This document shows, piece by piece, positions 40,015 through 54,401 of a DNA stretch of 64,000 bases. Below the pieces are notes generated by a model. The model ran no database searches. It saw only the letters and a list, made by a program, of their open reading frames with translations, and was not told the DNA's origin. The translations under genes and the position numbers were made by a program. The stretch comes from Elysia crispata (Eukaryota; Mollusca; Gastropoda; Plakobranchidae). Each line of letters begins with the position of its first letter. Within the stretch, counting starts at the first letter, position 1. The stretch lies in contig JAWDGP010007367.1 in the NCBI GenBank assembly GCA_033675545.1, positions 2,501 to 66,500 of the forward strand, in the 5' to 3' direction.

Positions 40015-41437
40015 TGTGACCAAACAAAAGGACACTTAAAGAAGAAGACCAAGAACGTTCAAGAAGCGTTAACTAAGTGGAGCAGTATGGCTGAGGTCCC
40101 ACTGCTCTAGCTGAAACACTGACCCGAGAAACATCACGCGCTATTTGAAGTCCACGCGGACAATGGGCGCCCTTCCTCCTCCACTGATGGCCATCGATCT
40201 CTGCTAGACACAGGCGCAACAGCGCATGCTCATTGAAGCAGACGCGCATCAAAGCTTGTCCTGGTCTGGTTGTGCAGTAGGAATAACTCAACCTTTAAAT
40301 AGCATTGTTCTTCCATTCTCTGCAGGCCATGTTTCTAATCGCCTAATGTTCATTGCTGCAGTGTTCTGACTCCTTTGATATCCGAGACAATACCCGAAAC
40401 ACAGCAAAGGCGTTCTTTAAGAAAAACTCTCAGCACTGACGACCAATTATGAAATTACAGACGATACGACTATAATTGTCAAAGCAGTTTCTGAGGCGAG
40501 GTCTTTTCGCCTACATAAAAAATTATATCAACCTCGCACAAACTCCACAGCATGTTTTTGAACGTGCATATTTCATTCTATATTAAAAGTTTAAAACAAA
40601 TTTGTTATTATTTTTTTAAACAAAAACAATGATTTCAAATTGTAAAAAAAAATCATTTCGAGTATCATAATTATGTACATTGATTTACTGCTTAAAAAAA
40701 TATTTTCAAAGGAATATGTCACTTTGCTCATCAAAAGAGGTAAAGATGGGCCTGAACATAATTTTATTAAATATTCAGTGTTATCCGATGAAAAAAATTA
40801 TTGCAGCCAAAAGAGGCATCCAAATCCTCAAAGACAATGTTTCTCAATTTGGTCACCTACATTTTCTTCTTAATGTCTCTGTCAATTTATGCTGTGTTTT
40901 TTCGAGCTATATTCTGCCTTGATCTACATGATTGTTCAGTTTTCTATATTTCTCCAAGCATAACTTCTCCTGTCAATACAATTTTTGTGTACTTTCTCTC
41001 TCACTCTCCCCTCTCCTCCCCTCCCACACACTCACCTTCTGCATGCTTCCCCCTCTCTCTTTGCTGAACCTCTCTCTGACTTATTACATGAATTGTTATT
41101 ATCATCCGAACCATTCGCCTCCTTCTCTACGTACTTACATCTATGCACAAAACGTTCATGTTTGGAAAAAAGATTGGCATTGAAAGGGGGAAGGGGTGAA
41201 CACCGATTTCTTGGTTTGATCATAAAATTATGACTTGAGTTTCATAACGGTAAACCAATCAGGTGCCCGAGGATATTCCTGAACAATTAAAGGAGTGTAT
41301 AAATCCGTCAAGTGGTGGACTGGGCGTTTAAAGATATCAAAGTATTCACAAACACATACATTCATCCTCTAGAACTATCACTATTTCTATTTCAAGCTCT
41401 CCCACTCTTTGTGTGACTGCCTATTTTATTTTTCTTT

Positions 41438-41544
<107 letters not shown>

Positions 41545-41941
41545 TCTGTTTTCTTATTTCTGTCTCCCAAACTCCAACCCTCACTGTCATCTCCTCTTTT
41601 CTCTCCTTGTCCCTCTCTTTCAAACACAGACTGACACTATAAACACAAACATTAAGCAAGGTGTATTTTAATCCATTCGATCACCTTTATTCAGTAGCCG
41701 CGGTAAATACCGATTTGCATAATCCACGAAACCTAATCAATATAGAGTCAAGAGGAATTTAGCGAGCAAGCTTCGACAGAGTCTTGGCCATATTATGTAG
41801 GGATACAAAAGCAGAGAGGATGACTGCCAAAACTTTTCAAAACCGTTCGCCTTCCCCACGTCCATCGATCTCAATAGAACTGAGCAGCGGCGGTTCCGAT
41901 TAGATCAACCTGGTTCTGGCGAGACCGAGCCTGGCGGATTG

Positions 41942-42197
41942 GAAACTTTTCAAGATGTGGCCAAGACAACCTACAGTTTCGACAACTCTGACTAGGTCTT
42001 GGATCGGAAACCTTTCAAGATCTTCCCACGACAATCTACAGTTTAGAAACCTCAAGCTGGGTCTGGGATCAGAAACTTTTGAAGATGTGCCCAAGACAAC
42101 CTACAGTTTAGACTACTCAGGCTAGGTCTTGAATAGGAACATCTTTCAAGATGTGGCCAAGAAAACCCACAGTTTCGAAGACCCAGGCTACGTCCTG

Positions 42198-42199
<2 letters not shown>
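41942..42199. repeat. 65-bp tandem repeat, four diverged copies
   Basis: Copies start at about 41942, 42007, 42072 and 42137. Each has the core TTTCAAGATGTGGCCAAGAC followed by AACCTACAGTTT and a TAGGTCTTGGAT-like end. Identity between copies is roughly 75-85 percent by eye. The block runs directly into a (GA)n array at about 42200. Confidence 0.88.

Positions 42200-42277
<78 letters not shown>
42200..42277. repeat. (GA)n microsatellite
   Basis: About 38 GA units attached to the end of the 65-bp repeat block. Confidence 0.97.
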
Positions 42278-42280
<3 letters not shown>

Positions 42281-44925
42281 GGCATCCCTGCACAGTTCTT
42301 TCCGTTGAAGAAAACTTCTCACATCTGCACTCCCGTACTGCTGCTGTAGCTGTGGATCTGTTGATAGGAGTAAGGAAAAATAAAGGAGTAAGATAAAAAT
42401 AAACACAACAATCAAGAGCCCTCCGTTAAGACGAGCTCGCCCCCCTCTATCAGTGACAAGTTTCCACCGCGGGCTGAGCTCAAGCCGGGCCCTGATTAGC
42501 AGAGCCGCGATTCGTCAGTGACTTTCAACAAGTTGGCAAGTCTGCATTCTAGCATTTCATGATTGCCAATAATGCCTGAGATAAAATCTCGGGAATGCAA
42601 GAGAGAACTGAACTGTGGCCAGGTTAATATTTGAGCAGTGGCCAAAAAGCTGGCAGAAAAGATTACGAAATAAATGGTAGCAGCCAAACAAGGTAGGCGT
42701 CTGAAATAGGAAAGCTGCCAGGGAATCGCTCCTTAAACTGATAAAAATTGATGTCAACGAAGTCACCTGAAGAGTTGGGGTGAAAGCGGATGATTAGCAT
42801 CAATGCAATTTGATGAAGGAGAAAAAGAAACTTTAAAGTGCAGCAAGTAACACACGCACCAAAAAGAAAAAAAAAAGAAAAAAAAAGAAGGGAAAAAAAC
42901 TATTGAAATTTCAAGGCCTTCTAAAATAGTTTATCACTAAATTTTGGGTTGGCTCAGAAGATACATGAACAACTATGGTTTTACAAGACATTTGCCCTTG
43001 TATGTTTTCGTGTGTCTAGCAGTGAACAAGCTCCTCACGTTTGTAACGTGCTGTTATTTCTTTGTCTTGATAACGGAGCAGACTGTCATGTTTACCCTTT
43101 TGATCTCACCAAACGGAGACAACTTCTCTTTCTTCGATTTCCTTTAGCTTCTTCCCCCCTTTCTTTTCAAATTACATCCTTAAGCCCCTCGATCCTCTTT
43201 ATCTCCACACATGTCGCACCCTTGACCGTTGGTGTTAGATGCCAAATACTGAAAGATTCTAATTGTGCCAATAACTTGAAACCTATCTGTGGCGCAATTG
43301 CAACATTATATACAGTTGCATTCCAACATTTCATGAGAGCTATCTTTAGTCTTTTAATGCAGGCAAATAACACACTAGGAAACCGTAAAGCTCTTTTAAA
43401 AGGCACAAAATGTTATGATAAGTTTACGGATTTCAAAATTTATGAAGTGCAATATATAATTTGTTGCTTTACTTTAAGTACGAATAGAAACTGTGCCATA
43501 TGAATAATCAATAATAGAAATTAAGTTGAAATGAAGCGAATGCTCGTGCTCCAGGCGGACTTTTTGAAAATTAATGGTTTGCATCAACGTGCTTGAACCT
43601 AACTTCCATATAGTATGTGTGTGTCAGTAGAATGTGGCTATATGTTTGACTGTGTGTGCCGGCACTGACGCATTTCCGACGTTGTTAAAAACATCTTAGC
43701 GATCATCGTAGTCATCAACCGCAGCAAAAAAATGGTTCAGTTAATTCAAACTTTAGGTGCACTTAGAGAAAACTTTAACAAAATAGCCAATCACTTCGAC
43801 GAAAGCAACTAAACAAACTCAGGGCGCATGCCTTGACGCACTTCCGAAAACAATAAAAATGAACTGAGAGTTGTCTATCTTTAGACCCACTCGAAGCGCG
43901 CCGCAGGACGGTACTAAAATTGAATGTTGAGCTCAAGACACAAGAGGCCGAGGGTTCCAGTGTTTTCCTCCAACTTTACCAGAAGGGTATGCACGGCTGT
44001 GGCTTGGTGCGAGTCGAGGGGCTTGGGACTCTAACCCGGGCCTTGGACGCCGGCCAAAGTAACCAAACGCGGCCCAGTTTGGGGCTCCGAGTTCCGCAAA
44101 AAGCTGTCAAGTGAAAACGGGGTCGACGGCTCGTTGCTGCTGGTGATATCAGGAAATCGATTTGTTCTGCGACGGACACTGTGTGACGCCGTAAACCAAG
44201 GTCAGGTAAAGGACGGGATTGTAAATTTACACTCTCTGGCACTAGACGACGTATTTGACGACCGTTTCTAAATACAATACACCCAGTGTTCTTTGCATGG
44301 AGCAAAATAAGAGCATTGGAGTAGAGTTTCCCATGCGTATGAAAAACAAAATCAAGCAAGCAGTGCAGTTTGCCATGCTATCACGCCTTCGAGAGGAATT
44401 CCTCATCATTAAGACATTGGCCAGGAGGACACAAAAGAATGTGGTGAAAAGGTTTGCTTAGTCCAGTCTTCACTGACCAGACATGACGGAGAGAGGGAGG
44501 GGTGAACTCTCGAGAAGAGGCATCTTGTTGATAAAGAACTTTGAAACCCCCACATACTTTAGAGATTTCCTAATTTCCTGTTTGAGAGCATACTGCTGTA
44601 TTGGTCTAAGGCTTGGACTGGTTAGTCTTAAACCGTACATCGATCTATTGAACACCACCGAGCTCGCTGTAAGTACAGTGGACCCAAGAGTCGTCTTGTT
44701 GGGTAACAAGATTGACATACGGGAACCTGAGGCCGCTGGGGAGCAGATACCGACTCTACTTTCTTGTGTGGAGTGCAGATTTGTTCTTTAAGTTAAAAGA
44801 AATGATCTGGCTGATCCTATTGTTTAAATGAGGGAAAAACAAAAGCAGGTTTTTCTTCTGTAGTTGTATTGCAAAAAGAGCGCGATACTATGAACAAGTT
44901 TAAAATGACAAAAACCATAGAGAAA

Positions 44926-45039
<114 letters not shown>

Positions 45040-45165
45040 AGTGTAATTTGAAGCGCTGAACGAAAGGCAGATAGAATGACATCAAAATCTTCAACGTATA
45101 GAGGGAAATGCTTTTTCACTCCTTCGATCCTATCCCTACAAAATTTTACACGTCTTCTTTGTTCG

Positions 45166-45169
<4 letters not shown>

Positions 45170-45261
<92 letters not shown>
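45170..45261. repeat. (CT)n microsatellite
   Basis: About 45 units. It is the right arm of the inverted pair and feeds a C/T-rich acceptor-like tract to 45282. Confidence 0.98.
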
Positions 45262-45264
<3 letters not shown>

Positions 45265-46573
45265 CCTCCCTCCCTGACCCTTCTCCATCGAGGTGTTGTA
45301 TGTCAAAGAAGGAAGAAAAATATGTAGTAAAAACGCATCGCCTCTCAGACGGTCGGACTTGGTTTGCCCAACCGAAAGCGAACAAGGCAAACTCGAGTGC
45401 TTCAAGGTAAGTGGTGCCTGCTTTATTTCGGATGTTGACCAACCTGTCACAAAACATTGCCCAGTTCGCACCCCCGCGCTCGTTAGTCGCCCACTGATCA
45501 GCAGAGACGATCAGAAACCGGTGGACACTTCTTACAGCAGGCGATCACTCCCCAGAGCGGGGCCAAGCGGGCTGATGCGGTAGACACAATTCTCGTGACT
45601 CATTGAGAAGAAATTTTGAACATCTAGGTGGATTCAGAATTTCGGACTAATAGAAGCAGATAAATCACTGATAAAAGTGGCCTCTATGCTATCTAAAATG
45701 TGATATCTGTTCTAAACCTAATAACACTTTGCGGCGTAAATGCCTTAAGATGGAAAAAAATTACTCATACCCATTCTATGCATTGCAACTGTTGGCAACC
45801 AGTAACTGGTGGTACAAAAAAAAGTGAGCGACTTAGACATAAGCGTTTTTGTCCTGACTGAGCTAAGGGAAGATGGATAGATGAAGTTTCCTACTGATCG
45901 TAGGCTTCCATGTTCTGGTTGGTTCTCGGCATCAAACCTTGCCCCCCGAGATACAGTCCTCCACTGATCACTATACATGAAACACATTCTATATCCGTAA
46001 AATTTATTGGATCACTATTCTTTTTTCGGGTGATGTTTAATAATATTCACTTTTCCCCAGTGTCGATGTCTTGTGTATGTGTGTGCCATTGTAGAAAATC
46101 AAGATTAAGAGGCAACTTCTCCCACAATGCAAGAGCAAAAATTCTGTAGAACATGATTGTATAACAATCTGGAAGTATCAAAGTACCAATGCCTTGTGAA
46201 CGTGAACAACTCTCCAACTAGCTAGAATGATGCGATGATGATGATGATGATGATGATAATGATTTTTTTTTTTTTTTTTTTTTGTTGTTTTTTTTTTGGG
46301 GAGGGGGCGTATAGCTGCTCAAGGGGCATTTAAAACTATCATCTGATTTCTTTAGTCTAATCCTAGTCGGCTGAAAGTGGAGACAAGCCATAAAAACTGA
46401 GCAATTCAATATGTAAGGGTCGTTAGGGTTGAAGGGTGTGCAAAGGCACAATTAACTCAAAACAGACAAATAAAAATAAAAGAAGCAACAGCTAGAGATT
46501 GGTAGAGAAAGGCCAGCCAAACAACGGAGCAATAGGGGGTAAGGGAGGAAGACGAGAGAATGGGATCGAGAGA

Positions 46574-46678
<105 letters not shown>

Positions 46679-47083
46679 GTCAGACCTTTTCAGTGTACAT
46701 AAAATGGATCATGTTTGTTTTTTCGTGTTTTTTTTTTTTTTTTAAATCATAAAAATTTTTGCATAAATAAACAAAATCTTTGCCGGGGGTTGAACAATCG
46801 TGTTTCGAATAGGTTCCATCTGCAATTTCATATCAATGAATGTCAGGCACTTTGTCTTCAACCGAGAGTGCTTGCTAGATCCCATGGATTCCAATCGTAC
46901 CTTGATTTTATGGAGAAGATTTCAGCCCCACTGAACGAAACGATGCTGCAGCTTATTTCGAGAGGTAACAAGATTAAACCGCGCTGGGCCTTATGGTCCA
47001 GATTTGAACATGCTATCATATGGAATGAAACGCTTAGCCGCTGAAGGCACCAGGGCACCAGGTAAAACACGAGTGAACGAGTT

Positions 47084-47273
47084 TGGTGTCCCCAGAGAAC
47101 TTGAACGCCATTTTACAGCTCATCACACGGGGGCCATAAACTCAGGGACCCTCGGCTTTGCCGCCATTTGGATGTGTTAACACCTTGTCATGCGTCACCC
47201 GAGTCTGCCGCAAGGCCTATGTTTTCAGAGTTACCTTCCCATGGGTAGGGTTCGATAGCTGCTGGGGACACCA
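47084..47273. mobile_element. Possible 190-bp MITE
   Basis: TGGTGTCCCCAG at 47084-47095 is repeated as its exact inverse at 47262-47273. The 190-bp interior has higher G+C than its surroundings and no ORF of note. The 8-bp flanks AACGAGTT and GTCTAGTT match at five positions, which could be a decayed target-site duplication of a hAT-like element. A chance 12-bp inverted repeat is possible. Confidence 0.3.
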
Positions 47274-49475
47274 GTCTAGTTGGCATGATCGCTGCTATGG
47301 GTGGATATTTATGGAGTTCAAGAGGGTTCTATAAACGCTCTAAATTTCATATCTTTTCTTCTTTTCAAACTTACTGACGCAAGGATCTCGTTTTAAAGCT
47401 ATTTAAGATTCTGGCCCTGAAAGAAAAGTATGAAGTCCTTAGTTTATGTCCTTCTTGACGAAAATAACGGTTCTGGTGATAATGATTGGGGTGATTCCGA
47501 GTCGAGGATAATTGAACTGAACTCGTGGCTTTTCGCGTCCTCGCTCTCCGAACGGGTCTTCTTCTCTGCTTCTTGTAGTTTGGAAGGAAAGCCTGTCTTG
47601 AACTTTTGTGTCTCACTAAAGGTTTTATTCGCTTTTTTTTTTTTTTTAAACAATCCTGTGACAGCCCACAATAAAACCTACAGTCAATATGACTGACATA
47701 ACGTGCACATTTTATACCCTATCTTTTGACGTCGCCAAAATAAGAACAGCTCGACCATTAATCTTTCGCGAAGTATAAATTGAACCAACAAACGGGAGAA
47801 AAACAAAACAAAAACAAAAAAAAATAACGATGCGAGAAACCACAACAATACTAAAGGCTATTCAAACAAGTAGAGCCAGATATAAAAAGCCAGTCACAGT
47901 GGGAAAAAGAGAGGCGGAAACTTGCATTAATATCAATTTCAGATCGAAATCTGGTAGCCGTGAAAGCTTTGACCAAGCAATATCCCCCACTTTCAAGAAC
48001 ACAAATAAAGATTGAGAGGAGAACACATAAGGCTTAAGGCGATCATATGGTTGTATTATTCTACTGAAAACTTATCTGATATCTGGACTTTCCTTCTCCT
48101 GTGCCTAACTGTTGGAATTCATTACCGCTGCATTATCAGGTTTCTGTTTCTATAGACACATTAAACAGGTTATGCCTAACTAGCAATATCCAGTTTCCGG
48201 CTGAGTCCCCCTCCCTAATTTTAGATCGTTTGATAGCAGATTTCTAAAATCTAAAGAATTCTTTTTTGCTTTCAAACTTGTCTGGTGGTTTTCACACTGG
48301 TTTTAAAGTCTACTCTGATGAAAATCCCGATTGAACTGAGTACATGCATTATTTTCCGCAAGTATTAACGTTTTGCTCCACCAGTGCCAATACTTCTAGA
48401 GTTTAACGCCGCTTTGCTGAATAAGACTGGATTTGCTTCGGACAAGTCTCGAACAGGGAAAGGTTTTGCAGAGAGTGCACGAAAACATTTCGGTTTGTTT
48501 CTTAACTCGTGTCCACGAGGAACCACGCTAAAAACATGCTGACAAAATATAAAGAGGGAATCACCAGAGAGAAACCACCCGCTCAGGGCGGTCTTCAGAA
48601 CATCAAGCGTCTGAAAGGATCTCCAGTACAATGGGCGTCAAGGAGGTCAGTTTGACAATTTTTCGCTCTAGAAGACAGGCAAGAACTACCTTCAATATGT
48701 CCCATCGGCTCTAGTGCTACCCTCAGGTCTCCGGACAAGCTTTCGCATCAAGCTAAGGGACAGCAGAAACGCCCTTAGCTATTAATAAGATGATTAAAAT
48801 GAAGCGTATTTCAGTGCAGGGAATCACCAAACTAGACGTATGCACTTCTCCTTTGTTCCAGTCAGGTGTTGACAAGAGCGTGAAGCAGTGAAGGTGAAAG
48901 GCAGCGTTACAGTAAACCAATACAGCCTGAGTTGCGGTGGGCGCTAGTCTCTATAGCAGAACAACAGAAAGGAGATAGAGCTAATCTCCGACGGTTGTTC
49001 AAGTTTGTCAATACATTTATACAACTGTCAGCCGAACCACTAGATAAACTGATCCCCGTGGATAAGTTGCATTACCTCCATAGCCGTGTGGTATGACCCA
49101 AGAATTTTACAAAAGGTAAAAAAATGGTTTTAAAAAAAAAAAAAAAGAAAAGAAAAGAAAAACACACACACATTCCCCCATAGTCCTCACTACTGATATT
49201 TTTTTAATAAACAACAAAGAAGAAGAAAGAGAAGCCCGACACTGCCTGTTCAATTATATGTGTAGACAAAAACATCCTCATACACATTCAAATCAATTGG
49301 GGTCAAGAAGGTTAACAAAATATTACAGTATGAAATAGTTGACGGAAAAAGTGGCTAAGTGAAACCCATTGGAACACATTCAATATCCACCCAAAGACTA
49401 CAGTAATCTTTTGGGGACAAAAGAAAAGATCAGATGCATCTGAATTAGGCACAGGCGCGAAGGCAGCGAATTTTT

Positions 49476-49542
49476 TTTTTTTTTTTTTTTTTTTGGGGGG
49501 GGGCGCTAGAGAGAGAGGGGGGGGGAGACAGATATTGAGAGT

Positions 49543-49606
<64 letters not shown>
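49476..49606. repeat. T tract, G tract and (GA)n
   Basis: T26, then G8, then an imperfect GA region and about 31 perfect GA units. Confidence 0.96.
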
Positions 49607-49610
<4 letters not shown>

Positions 49611-50291
49611 TTCGATGTTAGTATAAGACTAAATGGTGCCAGATAGATAAAGCAAATTTGTTATTGAATAGAAAAAGACAAGGCACCCTTTTGTTTGCTT
49701 TTACGATTCCCTTTGTCCTTAGGTTCTACACACAATTGCAAATTTTGGCACATGCGTTTAGTTCAATTGAGTGTGATCTCAGCAACTTGGTTTATTGCAA
49801 GCTTGTTCACAAGAGAACTTAAATCAAATTTGGTTTATTTTCTACGGCAAAGAAACGAAGAAGAAAAGAGGCCATAATTTTGGCCTTTCATGGTTTTACT
49901 AAGAATAAAAGAAGATAATTTAGTTTCACCGCGCGAATATGTCTAACATTTGCGATATTGCTATAGGCGCAACGTTGAACTATTTGGTGGCAAAAAAATT
50001 ATGAGACGCCAATGTTTAAACACAGCTCGCCCTATTAGGATGTTTCCATAGCAAGACGAGTGGGGATGATTTCAGGTTCTGTAATAAATTAAGCGATACA
50101 GATGTTGTTTAATGAACCTAGAGATTGAGATTACAAGGCGGCCTCGCTTCTTCAAATGCGATGTCGAATATTATCCGATCCGAGACGAAAATTATCGGTG
50201 GAGAATTGAAATACCAAGAAACATTGAAATCCCTTCCAGCGAGCCCGTCGCCTGGTCTGCGGCTGATCTCTAGTGAGCAGGTCGTCGATTA

Positions 50292-50438
<147 letters not shown>

Positions 50439-50459
50439 CTGCCGGCTCGTACTGTGTCC

Positions 50460-50640
50460 TCGGTGTCAATAAGCTCAGCCGATAGAGCGCTCAACAGACA
50501 TTAAGGAGGTCCCGAATTTGATTCCCGAGTGGGCCTGGATCAGTTCGAGTTGGACGAAAATCTCCGCCCACCGCCTCACAGTCGACACGCTTAACTAGTT
50601 GATTGTTCACTTCCGCTCAATCAAATCTTCGATAGAGCAT
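50460..50640 (+). mobile_element. tRNA-derived SINE head
   Basis: AAGCTCAGCCGATAGAGCGC matches a pol III A box with tRNA-like D arm. Forty bases on, GAATTTGATTCCC matches a B box, followed by a GGGCC acceptor-like end. The sequence then continues into a non-tRNA body (CTGGATCAGTTCGAGTTGG and on), which argues for a SINE rather than a true tRNA gene. It sits just after a 135-bp (CT)n array. Confidence 0.6.
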
Positions 50641-51689
50641 CATGCAACTTCCAAGCTACCGTGAAGCAAACCGAACTGCCCAGTGAAACCTGTATGAAAC
50701 CTGCAGATACAACTACTTTGCAGATCGAAAAGCGTGGGCTTCTACTCACCGCCCCCTAGAGCGTCCCGAGCACTGATTCGACCTTTCCTATTGTCAGCGC
50801 TAGAGAACGCCGCTTTAACGTGCCACAGTGTCAGCAATGCTTTATCTCGTTTCAATCCAACGGTTCTTCTTGACTTAGGTGTCGAGAACCACGAGAAGTT
50901 CCAATCAATCTTGCAATGTTAATCAGAGTAATCCCGTGTTTTTGTTCCATGTAATTGACGCAAAGGTGGAAGAAGTCACTTGTTACCCCCAAAGACCTTG
51001 TCAGTGCAACCGACCTTCTGACCAAACCTCGGTCCTCTTTTTTTTTTTTTTCTTTCGACTTTAACCCCCTAATCAATATCTTTCTATTGTTCTTTCTTCG
51101 ATTCACGCTTTCCGTGGTTGCCTTCTGTCCCTCTCTTCCACCGGCTCTCCTATTTTATCCTTCTTTTTATCATTCTGTGGCGCACTTCTAAATTTTGTTC
51201 ACTTCATACATTTCGCACAGAACATTTTCAAGTTAAAACATTTCTCTGCAAACAAAGTGATTGAAAAGTTCAATCCCGTCTCTCAGAATGCGGTCAATCG
51301 ATCAACACAAGAAAGAAACTAGTTAAAGCAGATCATTAATACGTCAAACACATTATGGACAGGGTGAATTAAAGGAAATTTTTGGTTATGATAATCCAAT
51401 ACTTTATCATTATTCCGAAATACCACGAAGAAGGTCAAAGAGACAATTAGGCCAAATCGGGAAAAAAGACAAACAAAACAACCCCCTCCCTCCCCCTCAC
51501 ACACACACACACACAAGGGGAAAAAACAACGCCGATAGACAAGACCACAGTTCACAGTTAAAAGGATAAAACCCTCCCACATCTTTGCTAAGATTAGCAG
51601 AGTCAAATATTCAATAACTGTAAGAATGTGATGCCAAAAATTAAAAAATATCAACGGTCAATGAAATCATTCTATCCCTCAAACGGACG

Positions 51690-51801
<112 letters not shown>

Positions 51802-53017
51802 GTGTCATTGTTCGCCATCGTAATTATAACATGGCAAGATAAACGTTTCAAGTCATTAAGATCGACGTTTGAGGTTTTCGACTTTGACGGTGTGCAGGGG
51901 AAAGGGGGTGGGGGGGTAATAGATAAGACAACCTTCTGCTGAGCACATTGTGCAGTCGCTCAGTGTGGGTATCAACATTTCTCATTTCCTGCCCAAATCT
52001 CCTATATAGTCTAGTTTATATGTCAGAGTGACCCGGACATACATTTAAATAATCCTTCAATTCTACCCAGCAGGTTCTAGACGATAGATTTACTTGCGCC
52101 CGCTGTAGATTGCTACATTGTGCTAACATGGGTAGAAAAATAAAAGGAAAGAAGAGGACTGGGCAGAAACGCCCACTGCCACTGCCATGTTGGCTGCGTC
52201 CCTAGTAACGGGAGGAAGACAGGGACGGTAAGCCCGCCCCTCCAACTCATCCATCTTTAATGGAGGGGACAGGTCGACTTAATCCTCGCATGATGACCGC
52301 TACTGTCCCAAAATGGCCTTGCACGGACAATGTCACAATGGACGTTACACAACTGTGGACGAAAGCCGGTGATTGTCTGAGAGCCAAGTTCTGCCTCAGG
52401 TGGTGGAGGAGGTGGCTCCTTACTATTCTCTCTGATGTCTTCGGCGCGCGAACACAATGAGAAGGGCTTAAAAAGCTTCGTCCCCCTCAAAAAGGCATGA
52501 ACAGAGCTGAATCTGCAAGCCTGGTGTACCGACTGATATGTAACTGTCAGTTATAGAGGAAGCACAGGTACACGGAAAGCCTCAATAGATACCTAGATAT
52601 GATGGAAGTGTTCTCGAAAACAGAAAGATTGATGAAGCGATGAGTAAATAGAGAGATTACTGGGTGGGTGGTTTAGAAGGACTGTAAGAACTATACGCGA
52701 AAAGAGAGAAAGAGAGAAGGAGAGAGTTAAGGATATATATATATATATATATATGCACACAACTTTACAATTACGGGCAAAAAACAGAAACACGCATCTA
52801 TAAATTTCACGCTAAACGAAATCGCATTGAAGGTGAAACGTTTACACGTTAAATTTACAGTTGTGCTGTTTCTTTCTTTTTTTTTATCCCGTAAGTATAA
52901 AATTGTGTGCCTGTTTATTTTTCGCCTCTATATTATACTATTCACAGGCATACACGCGTCCTTTCGGATCCTTTGTTATCAAGTTGTCCTCCAAGTGTAA
53001 TGTTTTGCCCTTTTAAT

Positions 53018-53019
<2 letters not shown>

Positions 53020-53064
<45 letters not shown>
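53020..53064. repeat. (GA)n microsatellite
   Basis: About 22 units; the shortest perfect array counted. Confidence 0.97.
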
Positions 53065-53069
<5 letters not shown>

Positions 53070-54401
53070 GATAGGTGCGCAGGTAGGTTAGCAGATATCT
53101 AGTTAGATATCTAAATAAAGAATGAGAGAGAGATGGAGCAAAAATTGGATAAACGAAAAGATAAATGAATAAATATGTAAATGTATGGAAGACGAGATAA
53201 ACAGATGACAGATTAACAGAAACGGCGCGTGACGCCAGGAATAATTCACAAGATATTCACCGCCATAGCTGGATCTTTGTTGCCAGTAGGTTTTCTTACT
53301 CAACATTCATTGTTTTTGTATTAGTCAAACTTCCTATAGTGACTGCATCTCTCGATGCAGTGATGTTACCCACACACAGGTGAAAAGCTCAGAAATAGAG
53401 ACAGTGGGGTGTGTGAGTATCAGTCCAAGGACTACATCCTTATACAAAAATAAATCTTGCTAATAAAAGACACTATTTATGGCCTGTATTGTTAAGACGA
53501 GTTGAAATGAGTGAAACTAAAAAAGATAATAAATAAGTAGATCTAGACCAAACAAGGCAACGCTTGATCTCCACAATCCGGGTATAGCAATCTCTGATTG
53601 GCCGAGCTGGAGGCTAAAGTCAGAGAGGTGGTAAGAACATAATACGATTTTTTCACTATGCCATTGGTTACCAACCAATCTGTAAAAATTTCATGGGACT
53701 TTCAAAAAAAATGTTGGGAGAAGGGGGAGATCGGGTGTTCACCCTAAAGCATTAACGTAAATGAGGTGTAACTAAAGGGCGAGGAGAATTACTATTAAAG
53801 ACTGCACTAATGCATGGGTAGAGACAGCGGAGACGTCAGAACGGCTTTTATGGGTGGAGCTAATAACAGGAAGCGGCCCAAGAGGGATTAGCGGATAGAA
53901 GTATAAATAATGGGCGAATTAATGGGCATGTCACTACTGAAGGAATTAGCAAGCTGCCACAATGTCTTGTCTACCTTTCTCCAGGGTAGTGTAAGTTTGC
54001 GAGGTTGAAGGTTACTATATTTCTTAATAGATAGAGCCCCATTCCCGACGACACAAGTAATGATGTCCACACTCCTAAATTCAAAGGGATTTTTTTTTCT
54101 TTTTGCAACCATTCTACTATGTAAAGGTAAATACACGTGGCAAGAGATATGGAGGAGAGACAGAAATCAACCCATAAGAATAAACTTATATTTCGATTTT
54201 CTGAACAATGTACCATTACAAATGTTTACAACAAAAACAAAAAAATCAAAATAACAATCAATCTAGAGCAACATACCTTGCGTCTTATCGATAAAGTATG
54301 CTGTTGTATAACATTCTAAAAGAGCCACATATTCTCACAACCGACGACTTTTACTCTACATTCCTCAATATTTCTTTACATAAACATTTGTAATTATATA
54401 G

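Noticed and set aside
42949-43503. 184-codon plus-strand ORF
   Set aside because: Cys/Phe/Leu-rich, no recognisable motif, ordinary intron base composition and no good splice sites; likely a chance ORF.
43976-44359. 127-codon minus ORF through a G+C-rich patch with GGGTTAGAGTCCC
   Set aside because: The B-box-like piece hints at a tRNA-derived repeat but I could not find a convincing A box, and the protein reading has no support.
47444-47640. Minus-strand reading TFSETQKFKTGFPSKLQEAE and on
   Set aside because: The composition is coding-like, but the upstream AG follows an A-rich tract rather than pyrimidines and the frame ends in a stop, so it does not fit the main gene.
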